DNA of 64,000 nucleotides, taken from contig JAFXUZ010000029.1 of NCBI GenBank assembly GCA_017524725.1, positions 105,672 through 169,671 of the forward strand, read 5' to 3'. The notes under the pieces were generated by a model. The model did not search any database and was not told where the DNA came from. It was given only the letters and a program-made list of their open reading frames with translations. Shown piece by piece: positions 15,414 to 23,715 of the stretch (positions are counted from its first letter, which is position 1; each line of letters begins with the position of its first letter). The position numbers were made by a program, and so were the translations under genes. The DNA is from Clostridia bacterium (GTDB lineage Bacteria; Bacillota; Clostridia; Christensenellales; Aristaeellaceae).

Positions 15414-16487
15414 ATGCTCAGATCATCCGGATTCCCTGGTTTTTGCTTAAGGTCCGCCGCGGCGGTCCTGTGCGTATCGATCCTGGTCCTTTGCACGCCT
15501 CTTCCCGCCCGGGGAGAAGAAACGTTCACCCCGTCCGGCGCATCCCGGGCGGATGAGGGCGATCATGGCTACTGGGTGACCCCCATGGACATCACCGACG
15601 AGGAAGCCGTCTGGGCCATGCTGATGGCGGACAGCTATGTACTCAAGGGCGACCAGCAGGAACAGGTGCTCCTCCGGGCCGAAAAAAGCGACCTGAGCGA
15701 TGCGGTGGGCGAGGTGACCTGCGTCAGCCAGGGCGTCCAGATCCTCAGCGGGGACGAGGACGGATGGACGAGGATCCGCTGCTATTCCTCCTCGTTCCAC
15801 GACACCGTGACGGAACAATGGAACCGGCTGGCGGAGGGCTGGGTGCCCACGTCCCGGATCGTCCGGCAGACCCCCGACCGCGGCATGGGGCTGGTGGTCG
15901 ACAAGCTGACCCAGAGGCTGTATGTGTTCAGGGACGGGAAGCTTTTTTCAACCCTTCGCGTTTCTACCGGCCTGCCCAACGAAAAGCAGCCCTACAACGA
16001 GACCCGCAGCGGCGAGTTTTTCCTTGTCAGCCGGGTGGGGGATTTCAAAAGCGACAACATGACCTGCGAAAAGGCCATCCGCTTTAATTCCGGGGACCTT
16101 CTGCACCAGGTGCCCTATATCGGAAAGGACAAGGATTACGACATCTGCGAGGCCAAGCTGGGCGAGAGGGCCAGCCACGGGTGCATCCGCGTGCAGCGCA
16201 AGCGGACCCCCGAGGGCGTGAACATGACCTGGATATGGAACAATTACAAAAAATACACCAAGATCGTCATCTGGGAGGACGTGGAAGGCAGGACCATTCC
16301 GGAAACGCCGCCTGAAACGGAGGTGTACTATAACCCCAAAAAGGGGAAGAACTACCACCTCCGGGCCGCATGCTACGGCGTCCGGGACGAATACGAGCCG
16401 ATGACCGCCATCACCTGGGCCGAGCTCTCCACCGACAAGTATTCCAAGCTGAAACCCTGCCCCTACTGCAACCCTCCGGAGAAATGA
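15414..16487 (+). CDS. Secreted L,D-transpeptidase (YkuD) with SH3-like and Cys-rich C-terminal domains
   Basis: Cross-links peptidoglycan through 3-3 bonds outside the membrane. An N-terminal signal peptide (about 1-33, cleavage near PARG) is followed by an SH3-like region (about 60-150) and the YkuD domain from about residue 160. The catalytic motif SHGCIRV has Cys257. The last 40 residues are an extra module with the pattern HLRAAC, then LKPCPYCNP, a probable small metal-binding motif seen in some clostridial secreted proteins. GGAGG lies ten bases before the ATG at 15414; a TTG at 15411 is possible. A promoter precedes it and a hairpin follows, so it is monocistronic. Confidence 0.88.
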   Translation: MLRSSGFPGFCLRSAAAVLCVSILVLCTPLPARGEETFTPSGASRADEGDHGYWVTPMDITDEEAVWAMLMADSYVLKGDQQEQVLLRAEKSDLSDAVGEVTCVSQGVQILSGDEDGWTRIRCYSSSFHDTVTEQWNRLAEGWVPTSRIVRQTPDRGMGLVVDKLTQRLYVFRDGKLFSTLRVSTGLPNEKQPYNETRSGEFFLVSRVGDFKSDNMTCEKAIRFNSGDLLHQVPYIGKDKDYDICEAKLGERASHGCIRVQRKRTPEGVNMTWIWNNYKKYTKIVIWEDVEGRTIPETPPETEVYYNPKKGKNYHLRAACYGVRDEYEPMTAITWAELSTDKYSKLKPCPYCNPPEK

Positions 16488-16503
16488 ACCGATGGGGAAG
16501 ACC

Positions 16504-16526
16504 CGTGAAATATTTTTACACGGGTA
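16504..16526 (+). terminator. Probable terminator of the L,D-transpeptidase gene
   Basis: CCGTG and CACGG arms around an AT-rich loop form a short perfect hairpin, with an AT-rich, T-containing stretch downstream that also holds the adk promoter. Confidence 0.4.
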
Positions 16527-16555
16527 TTGAAATTGTTTTTTAATTGTTCTATAAT
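16527..16555 (+). promoter_or_regulatory. Sigma-A promoter of the adk operon
   Basis: TTGAAA (16527-16532), 17-base spacer, consensus TATAAT (16550-16555), 77 bases before adk. It marks adk as the first gene of the operon here. Confidence 0.8.
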
Positions 16556-16631
16556 GATAGATGGCGTCTTATGTTCGGACGCCGCAATGACCGGTGATGA
16601 CAAGCGGAACGGATGACGGGAGGATGTTGTA

Positions 16632-17264
16632 ATGAATATTATTTTTCTTGGACCTCCGGGTGCCGGCAAAGGGACCCACGCGCAAAAGCTTACGCAGGAA
16701 ATGAACATTCCCCAGATCTCCACCGGCGAGATCCTCCGCGCGGCCATCCGTGAGGGGACGCCCACCGGCCTGAAGGCGAAGGCCTGCATCGAGCGCGGCG
16801 AACTGGTGCCCGACGAAGTGGTCATCGACATCGTCAGGGAGCGCCTGCAGGCCCCCGACTGCGCGGGCGGGTACATCCTGGACGGCTTCCCCCGCACCGT
16901 ACCCCAGGCTGAAGCCCTGGGCACCTTTGCCCGGATCGACGCGGTGCTGAATTTCGTGCTGTCGGACAACGCCATCATCGAAAGGCTCTCCGGCCGCCGC
17001 GTGTGCCCCAAATGCGGCCTGACCACCCACGTCAGCCTGCTGGGCGGCTCCGACCTTTGCCCTTCCTGCGGCGAAAAGCTGATCCAGCGCAAGGACGACG
17101 CGCCCGAGACGGTGGAAAACCGCCTGAGGGTGTATGTGGAGCAGACCGAACCCCTGATCGCCTACTACAGGGAAAGGGACCTGGTCAAGGATATCCTGTG
17201 CGACGACCATACCCTGGATGAGAACCATGCCGAGGTCCACAAGGCCCTGGGGATGCAGGACTGA
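16632..17264 (+). CDS. adk: Adenylate kinase with zinc-binding LID
   Basis: Interconverts ATP plus AMP with two ADP. The Walker A is GPPGAGKGTHA at the N-terminus and the AMP-binding part is FPRTVPQAEAL. The LID domain carries four zinc cysteines, Cys125, Cys128, Cys143 and Cys146, the Gram-positive long form. The length of 210 residues is normal. The ATG at 16632 is preceded by GGGAGG. It leads the downstream ribosomal operon. The usual upstream secY and downstream map are not beside it, which is unusual for this operon. Confidence 0.97.
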   Translation: MNIIFLGPPGAGKGTHAQKLTQEMNIPQISTGEILRAAIREGTPTGLKAKACIERGELVPDEVVIDIVRERLQAPDCAGGYILDGFPRTVPQAEALGTFARIDAVLNFVLSDNAIIERLSGRRVCPKCGLTTHVSLLGGSDLCPSCGEKLIQRKDDAPETVENRLRVYVEQTEPLIAYYRERDLVKDILCDDHTLDENHAEVHKALGMQD

Positions 17265-17391
17265 GACCTGAAATGATCTCACCCGGGCCCGATAAGCATG
17301 GGGGATCGCCCGACAGGATGCGCCTCCCATATTCGGACGGAAAGGAGCCCCGGCCTTCGCGGCCCCGGAACGGGACGAGGGAGTGGGGGCC

Positions 17392-17724
17392 ATGCACGAA
17401 ATGAAGCCGGAAATTTTTGAAGGAAGCGCTGTAATTTCACAAAAAGGGCGTGACAAAGGCCGGGTATTTGTGGTATTATATTTGGTGGACGCCGATTTTG
17501 TGATGGTGGCGGACGGGGATACCCGGAAGCTGGACCGGATGAAGAAAAAACGGCGCAGGCATGTGCGGGCGCTGCCCTACCGCTTTCCGGAGGCGGTGGA
17601 AAAATACCGTGCCGGAACACTGAAAGACAGCGATATCCGCACTTTGATTTGGCCCATCCGCGAAAAGATCGCCGGGGCCGAACGTAAAGATTCAGGGAGG
17701 GAAAAACCGATTGTCCAAGGATGA
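17392..17724 (+). CDS. KOW-domain protein (ribosomal L14e-like RNA-binding)
   Basis: A 110-residue protein beginning with a KOW motif (about 11-40: [23 protein letters not shown]) and continuing with a basic segment, MKKKRRRH. Similar small KOW proteins sit between map/adk and infA in Clostridia and are thought to bind ribosomal RNA or assist translation; no function is proven. A GAGGGAG site precedes the ATG at 17392, with another possible ATG at 17401. Its end overlaps the infA start by 14 bases, which suggests translational coupling. The 127 bases between adk and this gene hold no gene. Confidence 0.72.
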   Translation: MHEMKPEIFEGSAVISQKGRDKGRVFVVLYLVDADFVMVADGDTRKLDRMKKKRRRHVRALPYRFPEAVEKYRAGTLKDSDIRTLIWPIREKIAGAERKDSGREKPIVQG

Positions 17725-17932
17725 TGTAATTGAAATGGAAGGCAAGGTCATCGAAGCGCTGCCCAACGCCATGTTCCAGGTGGAACTGCCTAACGGCCAC
17801 CGGATCATGGCCCATATTTCCGGAAAAATGCGTATGAATTTTATCCGCATTTATCCCGGGGACAAGGTGACGATCGAGCTTTCTCCCTACGACCTGACCC
17901 GCGGCCGCATTACATGGCGGTCCAAAAACTGA
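17711..17932 (+). CDS. infA: Translation initiation factor IF-1
   Basis: A 73-residue OB-fold protein that binds the ribosomal A site during initiation. The sequence [20 protein letters not shown] and the end GRITWRSKN are unmistakable. The start is TTG at 17711, with GGGAGGG upstream; no ATG gives the conserved N-terminus. It overlaps the preceding KOW gene by 14 bases and is followed after about 140 bases by rpmJ, the normal order in this operon. Confidence 0.96.
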   Translation: MSKDDVIEMEGKVIEALPNAMFQVELPNGHRIMAHISGKMRMNFIRIYPGDKVTIELSPYDLTRGRITWRSKN

Positions 17933-17993
17933 AGATCAAGGCTGAAAAGCCTGTCTTACGGCGCGCCAGCGCCGGTACAGTCGGGGAAATTGA

Positions 17994-18188
<195 letters not shown>

Positions 18189-18452
18189 GGCATTGCGGCC
18201 CGGTCACTGGGCCGCTTCCATTCGTTATGACCGTCCTTTGCGGGCGGCTGCCCAAGTCTCCCCTTGGGACCGCAGGGACTGTTCATATATGGTATCCGAG
18301 AACCCGCCTTTCTAAAGGCGGGTCAAGGTGTGTACAGGGTTGTATCGCACCTTGCCTGAGATGGCAGGCAAAGATGTCAGGCCGTGCGTTTCTGCGCCGC
18401 ACGTTCCCCGTCCGGTCCCTGCCCCTGAATTTACTGGAGGTGTAACCAACAC
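18189..18452 (+). promoter_or_regulatory. Structured leader before rpsM, possible autoregulatory RNA
   Basis: These 264 bases hold no gene but at least five perfect stems: GCGGCCC/GGGCCGC (18195-18215), CCCAAG/CTTGGG (18251-18268), ACCCGCCTT/AAGGCGGGT (18302-18323), AAGGTG/CACCTT (18325-18353) and TTGCCTG/CAGGCAA (18352-18371). The last two share bases, so they exclude each other. A weak promoter (TTGGGA at 18264-18269, 16-base spacer, TATATG at 18286-18291) lies inside. The genes that follow are those of the alpha operon, which S4 controls through its leader in enterobacteria. A similar control here is inference. Confidence 0.5.
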
Positions 18453-18821
18453 ATGGCACGTATTGCAGGCGTTGATCTGCCCAGAGAAAAGCGCGTCGAG
18501 GCTGGTTTGAGGTACATTTACGGCATTGGCCCCGCTGTGGCCAAGCAGATCCTCGCCGAGACTGAAATCAATCCCGACACCCGCGTAAAGGATCTCAATG
18601 AAGATGAGATCAGCAAGCTGCGTGAGTATATCGAACATCACCTGAGGGTGGAGGGCGACCTTCGCCGTGAGGTGTCCCTGAACATCAAGCGTCTGGTGGA
18701 GATCGGCAGTTACCGCGGTGTGCGTCATCGCCGCAACCTGCCCGTCCGCGGACAGAACACCAAGAACAACGCGCGTACCCGCAAGGGCCCCAAGCGCATC
18801 GTGGGCAATAAGAAAAAGTGA
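18453..18821 (+). CDS. rpsM: Ribosomal protein S13
   Basis: A 122-residue small-subunit head protein that contacts the P-site tRNA and the large subunit. The start [26 protein letters not shown] and the basic tail [14 protein letters not shown] are diagnostic. GGAGG precedes the ATG. It is the first gene after the structured leader and is followed by rpsK, rpsD, rpoA and rplQ in the standard order. Confidence 0.97.
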   Translation: MARIAGVDLPREKRVEAGLRYIYGIGPAVAKQILAETEINPDTRVKDLNEDEISKLREYIEHHLRVEGDLRREVSLNIKRLVEIGSYRGVRHRRNLPVRGQNTKNNARTRKGPKRIVGNKKK

Positions 18822-18911
18822 TCCCATGCCGCGTCAGGCGGCAGTTGAGGGATTCTTCTTTCGTCCATGCAAGGACCTAAATTACCCCGATCGGGGTTCG
18901 GAGGGATATAA

Positions 18912-19313
18912 ATGGCACCCAAGAAAGCACTTAAGAAGGTCAGCCGCAAGCGCCGTGAAAAGAAGCTTGTCGAACATGGCGTGGTGCACATCAGTTCTTC
19001 TTTCAACAATACCATCGTTACCATCACCGATGTCAACGGCAACGCCCTGTCCTGGGCCAGCGCCGGCGGCATGGGTTTCCGCGGCAACAAGAAGTCCACG
19101 CCCTTCGCCGCCCAGATGGCTGCCGAAGCCGCCGCGAAGGCGACTGCGGAATTCGGGCTCAAGAGCGTTGACGTGCTGGTCAAAGGCCCCGGCTCCGGCC
19201 GTGAAGCCGCTATCCGCGCCCTGCAGACTGCGGGCCTGGACGTGACCATGATCAAGGACGTGACCCCCATCCCCCATAACGGATGCCGTCCGCCCAAGCG
19301 CCGCCGCGTGTAA
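18912..19313 (+). CDS. rpsK: Ribosomal protein S11
   Basis: A 133-residue protein of the small-subunit platform. Conserved blocks are [34 protein letters not shown] and the end [19 protein letters not shown] site lies upstream of the ATG. The 90-base gap from rpsM contains a small CCCCGATCGGGG hairpin next to the ribosome binding site. Followed by rpsD after 19 bases. Confidence 0.97.
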   Translation: MAPKKALKKVSRKRREKKLVEHGVVHISSSFNNTIVTITDVNGNALSWASAGGMGFRGNKKSTPFAAQMAAEAAAKATAEFGLKSVDVLVKGPGSGREAAIRALQTAGLDVTMIKDVTPIPHNGCRPPKRRRV

Positions 19314-19332
19314 TTGAAGGAGGACAGGATAA

Positions 19333-19935
19333 ATGGCAATCAATAAAGAGCCCATCGCGAAGAAGTGCCGCACCTTTGGCATTTCCCCCGCTGTGATGGG
19401 ATACGGCAAAAAAGATACCACCAAGCGCACCCCCGGCGGGAACCGCCGCCGCAAGGTGTCTGAATACGGCACCCAGCTGCAGGAAAAGCAGAAGGTCAAG
19501 TTTGTTTACGGCATTCTGGAAAAGCAGTTCCGCAAATATTTTGAAAACGCTTCCAAGATGGAAGACGGCACCACCGGTGAAAACATGCTCCGCCTTCTGG
19601 AAATGCGCCTGGACAACGTGGTGTACCGCCTCGGCCTGGCCAAGACCCGCCGTATGGCCCGCCAGATCGTGGTCCACGGCCACATCCGCGTCAACGGCAA
19701 AAAGGTGGACATCCCTTCCTACCAGACGAAGGTCGGCGATGTGATCACCCTGCGTCAGCGCAGCGCCGAAATGGAAATGTTCAAGGTCCTGCGTGAAGGC
19801 ACCACCAACGTGATCCCCAAGTGGCTTTCCTTTGACGCTGCCAACCTCAAGGGCACCGTCAACGAGCTTCCCGCCAGGGATGATATCGACCTGCAGGTGC
19901 AGGAGAGCATGATCGTCGAATTCTACTCCCGTTAA
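19333..19935 (+). CDS. rpsD: Ribosomal protein S4
   Basis: A 200-residue protein that nucleates small-subunit assembly and, in bacteria, often represses its own operon. The N-terminal part lacks the zinc cysteines found in some S4 forms, and the S4 RNA-binding domain is clear (RLDNVVYRLGLAKTRRMARQ, HGHIRVNGKKVDIPSY). AGGAGG precedes the ATG. It lies inside the alpha operon between rpsK and rpoA, unlike the stand-alone rpsD of Bacillus, so the structured region before rpsM is the natural place for S4 feedback. Confidence 0.97.
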   Translation: MAINKEPIAKKCRTFGISPAVMGYGKKDTTKRTPGGNRRRKVSEYGTQLQEKQKVKFVYGILEKQFRKYFENASKMEDGTTGENMLRLLEMRLDNVVYRLGLAKTRRMARQIVVHGHIRVNGKKVDIPSYQTKVGDVITLRQRSAEMEMFKVLREGTTNVIPKWLSFDAANLKGTVNELPARDDIDLQVQESMIVEFYSR

Positions 19936-19994
19936 CGTTCCCTTCGATTTTGATGAGCACAATCAACCCGAGGGACCTGATAGGAGGATAAATC

Positions 19995-20942
19995 GTGATC
20001 CAAGAAATGCAAAAAGCGCACATCGACTGCACAAAACTGGCGGAAGACGGTACTTACGGCTGTTTTGTGATCGAACCTCTGGAAAGGGGCTTCGGCCACA
20101 CCCTGGGCAATTCCCTGCGCAGGATCCTGATCAACAGCCTGCCCGGTGCCGCGGTGACCAGTGTTCAGATCGACGGCGTGCAGCATGAGTTTTCCACCGT
20201 CCCCGGCGTCAAGGAAGACGTGACGGAACTGATCCTCAACCTGAAAAACCTTTCCGTCAAGCTGTACAGCGAAGACGGGAAGCGTGCCGAGATCAACGCG
20301 GTGGGGCCCTGTGAAGTGACGGCCGGTGATATCAAGGTGGACGACGAGGTGGAGATCATCAATACCGATCTGCATATCGCCACCCTCAGCGCCGGCGCGC
20401 AGCTGCACATCCAGATGACCATGGATCATGGCCGCGGATATGTATCTTCCGATAAAAACAAAAATGCGTCGATGCCCATCGGCACCATCCCGATCGACTC
20501 CATCTACACCCCGATCCGCAAGGTCAATTACGAGATCGAGGACACCCGTGTAGGCCAGGCGACGGACTATGACAGACTGACCCTGGAAGTATGGACCGAC
20601 GGCAGTGTCCAGCCTGACGAAGCGATTTCCCAGGCTGCGCGTATCCTGACGGAACAGCTTTCCCTGTTCACAGGTTTGAACGATCAAACAATGCCCGCAA
20701 GCAGCGTGGAGCCCGAGGACGACAAGAAGGACAAGGTCATGGAAATGACGATCGAAGATCTTGATCTGTCCGTTCGCGCCTACAACTGCCTGAAGCGTGC
20801 CGGTATCAACACCGTGGCTGAACTGGTTCAGCGCAACCAGGAGGACATGATGAAGGTCCGCAACCTGGGCAAGAAGAGCTTGGAAGAAGTGGAACAGAAG
20901 CTGCAGGCCCTGGGCCTGGGGCTGCGTCCCACCGAAGAGTGA
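19995..20942 (+). CDS. rpoA: RNA polymerase alpha subunit
   Basis: A 315-residue subunit. The N-terminal assembly domain shows [20 protein letters not shown], and the C-terminal DNA- and activator-binding domain (about 245-310) shows [19 protein letters not shown] and [12 protein letters not shown]. The start is GTG at 19995 with AGGAGG upstream, giving the usual N-terminus. A 59-base gap separates it from rpsD, and rplQ follows after 16 bases. Confidence 0.98.
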   Translation: MIQEMQKAHIDCTKLAEDGTYGCFVIEPLERGFGHTLGNSLRRILINSLPGAAVTSVQIDGVQHEFSTVPGVKEDVTELILNLKNLSVKLYSEDGKRAEINAVGPCEVTAGDIKVDDEVEIINTDLHIATLSAGAQLHIQMTMDHGRGYVSSDKNKNASMPIGTIPIDSIYTPIRKVNYEIEDTRVGQATDYDRLTLEVWTDGSVQPDEAISQAARILTEQLSLFTGLNDQTMPASSVEPEDDKKDKVMEMTIEDLDLSVRAYNCLKRAGINTVAELVQRNQEDMMKVRNLGKKSLEEVEQKLQALGLGLRPTEE

Positions 20943-20958
20943 TAGGAGGAATTTCCCC

Positions 20959-21471
20959 ATGGCAACTGAGCGTAAGCTGGGACGTACAGCGAGCCAGCGC
21001 AAAGCGATGCTCCGCAACCTGACCACCAACCTCCTTTGGTATGGCCGTATCGAGACCACCGAAGCGAAGGCCAAGGAAGTGCGCGGTATCGTCGATAAAA
21101 TGATCACCCTCGCCATCAAGACCTATGACAAGACGGTCGAAGTGGAGAAGGAATTCAATAACGACAAGCAGCAGATCGTCAAGCAGACCTTCACCAACGA
21201 CCTGCCTGAAAAGCTGCATGCCCGCCGCCTGATGATGGCTTATCTGTATGAGATCAAGGAAGCCAAGCAGGAAGACGAGAACAAGAAGGAATACCGCGAG
21301 CGCACCAAGGACAACAAGCATCCTGTGGTGGAGAAGCTCTTCCGTGAGTACGGCCCCAAGTACCGTGCCCGCAACCAGGAGAAGGGCTGCGCCGGCGGCT
21401 ATTGCCGGATCTACAAGCTGGGTCACCGTCGCGGCGACGCGGCCGAGCGCGTGATCATCGAGCTCATCTGA
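20959..21471 (+). CDS. rplQ: Ribosomal protein L17
   Basis: A 170-residue protein at the tunnel exit. The start [20 protein letters not shown] and the end of [19 protein letters not shown] are characteristic. Compared with the usual 115-130 residues it is long because of a charged insert at about 60-125 ([17 protein letters not shown] and [18 protein letters not shown]), as in several clostridial L17 proteins. It is the last gene of the operon and a strong terminator follows. Confidence 0.96.
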   Translation: MATERKLGRTASQRKAMLRNLTTNLLWYGRIETTEAKAKEVRGIVDKMITLAIKTYDKTVEVEKEFNNDKQQIVKQTFTNDLPEKLHARRLMMAYLYEIKEAKQEDENKKEYRERTKDNKHPVVEKLFREYGPKYRARNQEKGCAGGYCRIYKLGHRRGDAAERVIIELI

Positions 21472-21481
21472 CGCTATTATC

Positions 21482-21518
21482 AAACAGCGCCGATGCCTTT
21501 GGGTGTCGGCGCTGTTTT
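21482..21518 (+). terminator. Strong terminator of the alpha operon
   Basis: AACAGCGCCGA and TCGGCGCTGTT form an 11-base-pair stem with a 12-base loop, ending in TTTT. It closes the ribosomal operon. Confidence 0.92.
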
Positions 21519-21551
21519 GAATATCCGGACAAATATGAACAGGAGGACCGA

Positions 21552-23300
21552 ATGGAGAGGATCAGCCGTAAAGCGAGGGAAAAATCCCCGGAAATGGACC
21601 CGCTGCGCCTGGGTACGGGGTGGACGGGGGAGGACCTTGAAAAGCCCCAGATCATGATCGAAAGCACTTTCGGGGACAGCCATCCCGGTTCGGTCCATCT
21701 CCTGAAACTGGCGGAGGCGGTCCGCCGGGGCGTAAAGGACGCCGGCGGACACGGCGCCCGCTATTTCTGCACCGATATATGCGACGGGGAGGCCCAGGGG
21801 CACGACGGCATCGATTTTTCCCTTGCCAGCCGTGAAATGATCGCGTCGATGATCGAGATCCATTACGGCGCGACCCCCTTTGACGGCGGGGTATATATAT
21901 CCGGCTGCGACAAGGGGCTGCCCGGGAACATGATGGGAATGCTTCGGGCGAACGCCCCTGGGCTTGTCCTTCCGGGAGGCGTCATGTGCGCGGGGGAAGG
22001 GCTTTTGACCCTTGAGCAGCTGGGAAAATACTCCGCGCAGTTCGAGCGTGGGGAGATCGGAGCGGAAAAGCTGGCCTGGGCCAAGGAAAATGCCTGCCCC
22101 ACCTGCGGGGCATGTTCCTTTATCGGCACTGCCTGTACGATGCAGATCATGGCCGAAGCCCTGGGGCTGGCCCTGCCCGGCAGCGCCCTGATGCCCGCAG
22201 CGGGCAATGAGATCATCGAATGTGCGTATCGTTCCGGGATGCAGGCCGTGGCGCTGGCGGAAAAGGGCCTGTGTCCGAAGGATATCGTGACCATGGGGAG
22301 CTTTGAAAACGCCATCCTGGTGCACGCCGCCATATCCGGTTCCACCAACTGCCTTTTGCATCTGCCGGCCATCGCCCATGAGATCGGCCTTCGCCTGGAT
22401 GGGGACGATTTCGACCGGCTGCACCGCGGGGCAAGGGTTCTTGCGGACCTGAGACCCGCGGGCAGGTGGCCGGCCGAATTCCTGCATTACGCCGGGGGCG
22501 TCCCGGCGCTGATGGAGGAGCTAAGGCCCTGCCTGCACCTGGATGAAATGACCGTAACGGGCAGGACCCTGGGGGAAAACCTGGACGAGATAAAAAAAGG
22601 GCCCTATTACGCCCGGTGCCGGGAAAAACTGGAGGCCGCCGACAGGAAATACGGCCTCAGCCTGGAAAAAACGGATATCATCAGACCTTTTGCCGATCCC
22701 CTGGGGGAAAACGGATCGGTGGCCGTGCTGCGGGGCAACCTGGCCCCGCTGGGTGCGGTGATCAAGCACACCGCCTGTCCCCGGGAGATGTTTTCCGCCG
22801 TCCTCAGGGCCCGGCCCTTTGACAGCGAGGAAGAGGCCATCGACGCTGTGCTGCGTCACCGGGTGCAGCCGGGGGACGCGGTGTTCATCCGTTACGAAGG
22901 CCCCCGCGCCGCGGGTATGCCGGAGATGTTCTATACCACCGAGGCCATCAGCAGCGACAGGGAACTGGGAAGAGCCATCGCGCTGATCACCGACGGCCGT
23001 TTTTCCGGCGCTTCCACCGGGCCTGTGATCGGTCACTGCAGCCCCGAAGCGTTTTCGGGCGGTCCCATCGCCCTGGTGGAGGAAGGGGACCTGATCCGCC
23101 TGGACGTTGAAAACAGGCTTCTGGATATTGTGGGCGTCCGGGGCATGGAAAAAACGCCCCGGGAGATCGACGCAGTCCTGGCCGAAAGGAAAAAGCGCTG
23201 GACGCCGCGGGAGCGCAAGTATAAAAAGGGCGTCCTGCGCCTGTTCTCGGAGCATGCGGCGCCGCCCATGAAAGGGGCGTACCTGGATTATGACGAGTAA
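21552..23300 (+). CDS. ilvD: IlvD/Edd-family dehydratase (dihydroxy-acid dehydratase-like)
   Basis: Iron-sulfur dehydratase, by similarity converting 2,3-dihydroxy-acids to 2-keto acids in branched-chain amino acid synthesis; a sugar-acid dehydratase role is the alternative. Cluster ligands appear in DICDGEAQGHDG, SGCDKGLPGNMMGM and CPTCGACSFIGTACTM. The C-terminal GRFSGASTGPVIGHCSPEA block is typical. The length is 582 residues. AGGAGG lies seven bases before the ATG at 21552; a longer frame reaches back into rplQ and is not used. No other ilv genes are near. The sequence GSALMPA instead of the common IlvD form places it in the divergent clostridial branch, so the substrate is not certain. 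Confidence 0.82.
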   Translation: MERISRKAREKSPEMDPLRLGTGWTGEDLEKPQIMIESTFGDSHPGSVHLLKLAEAVRRGVKDAGGHGARYFCTDICDGEAQGHDGIDFSLASREMIASMIEIHYGATPFDGGVYISGCDKGLPGNMMGMLRANAPGLVLPGGVMCAGEGLLTLEQLGKYSAQFERGEIGAEKLAWAKENACPTCGACSFIGTACTMQIMAEALGLALPGSALMPAAGNEIIECAYRSGMQAVALAEKGLCPKDIVTMGSFENAILVHAAISGSTNCLLHLPAIAHEIGLRLDGDDFDRLHRGARVLADLRPAGRWPAEFLHYAGGVPALMEELRPCLHLDEMTVTGRTLGENLDEIKKGPYYARCREKLEAADRKYGLSLEKTDIIRPFADPLGENGSVAVLRGNLAPLGAVIKHTACPREMFSAVLRARPFDSEEEAIDAVLRHRVQPGDAVFIRYEGPRAAGMPEMFYTTEAISSDRELGRAIALITDGRFSGASTGPVIGHCSPEAFSGGPIALVEEGDLIRLDVENRLLDIVGVRGMEKTPREIDAVLAERKKRWTPRERKYKKGVLRLFSEHAAPPMKGAYLDYDE

Positions 23301-23305
23301 AATAA

Positions 23306-23704
23306 ACTACCCTGGCCACATACCTGCCTGGCGATCATGAAGCGTTCATCATAGGCTGCGGTGAGGTGCTTGACGATTTTTCCGCCTTTACGGTGCGCTA
23401 TGAAGGGATCGGTTTTTTCCCGGGAAGCGGCGTGATCTTCGCGCAGCCGTCAGAAAACCCGTACCTTTCTGCGATCCACCGGGGGATCGCAGAAAGGTAC
23501 GGGCAGGATCTGGACCAATGGACCCGGGGAGAGGACTGGTTTCCGCATACCACCTTGATCACCGTGCCCCCGGCGGATCCGGACGCCGCCTGCAGGGCCA
23601 TGCGAAAACTGTTTGTCCCTTTTGAGGCCCGGATCGGCCGGGTGGAGTTTTCCCTGGTCCGGGAAACGGGATTTACGGTCCTCGGAGGCATGGAACTGAA
23701 ATAG
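23306..23704 (+). pseudogene. 5'-truncated 2H phosphoesterase (2'-5' RNA ligase family)
   Basis: Open in frame from 23306 to 23704. The second catalytic motif is intact (PHTTL near the middle), as are YEGIGFFPGSGVIFAQP and the C-terminal VEFSLVRETGF. The N-terminal third is missing: just before the residues TTLATYLPGDHE, where the first His-x-Thr motif should stand, the frame has a TAA at 23303-23305. The stop codon of the dehydratase gene ends only three bases earlier. A GTG at 23366 would give 112 residues lacking the first motif. I read this as a gene whose 5' end was deleted against ilvD. A functional short form is unlikely, since both His motifs are needed. Confidence 0.6.
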
Positions 23705-23715
23705 ATTTTCGGCCT

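Noticed and set aside
21402..21551. Extended N-terminus of the IlvD/Edd dehydratase
   Set aside because: The extension lies inside rplQ and its terminator; AGGAGG fits the ATG at 21552.
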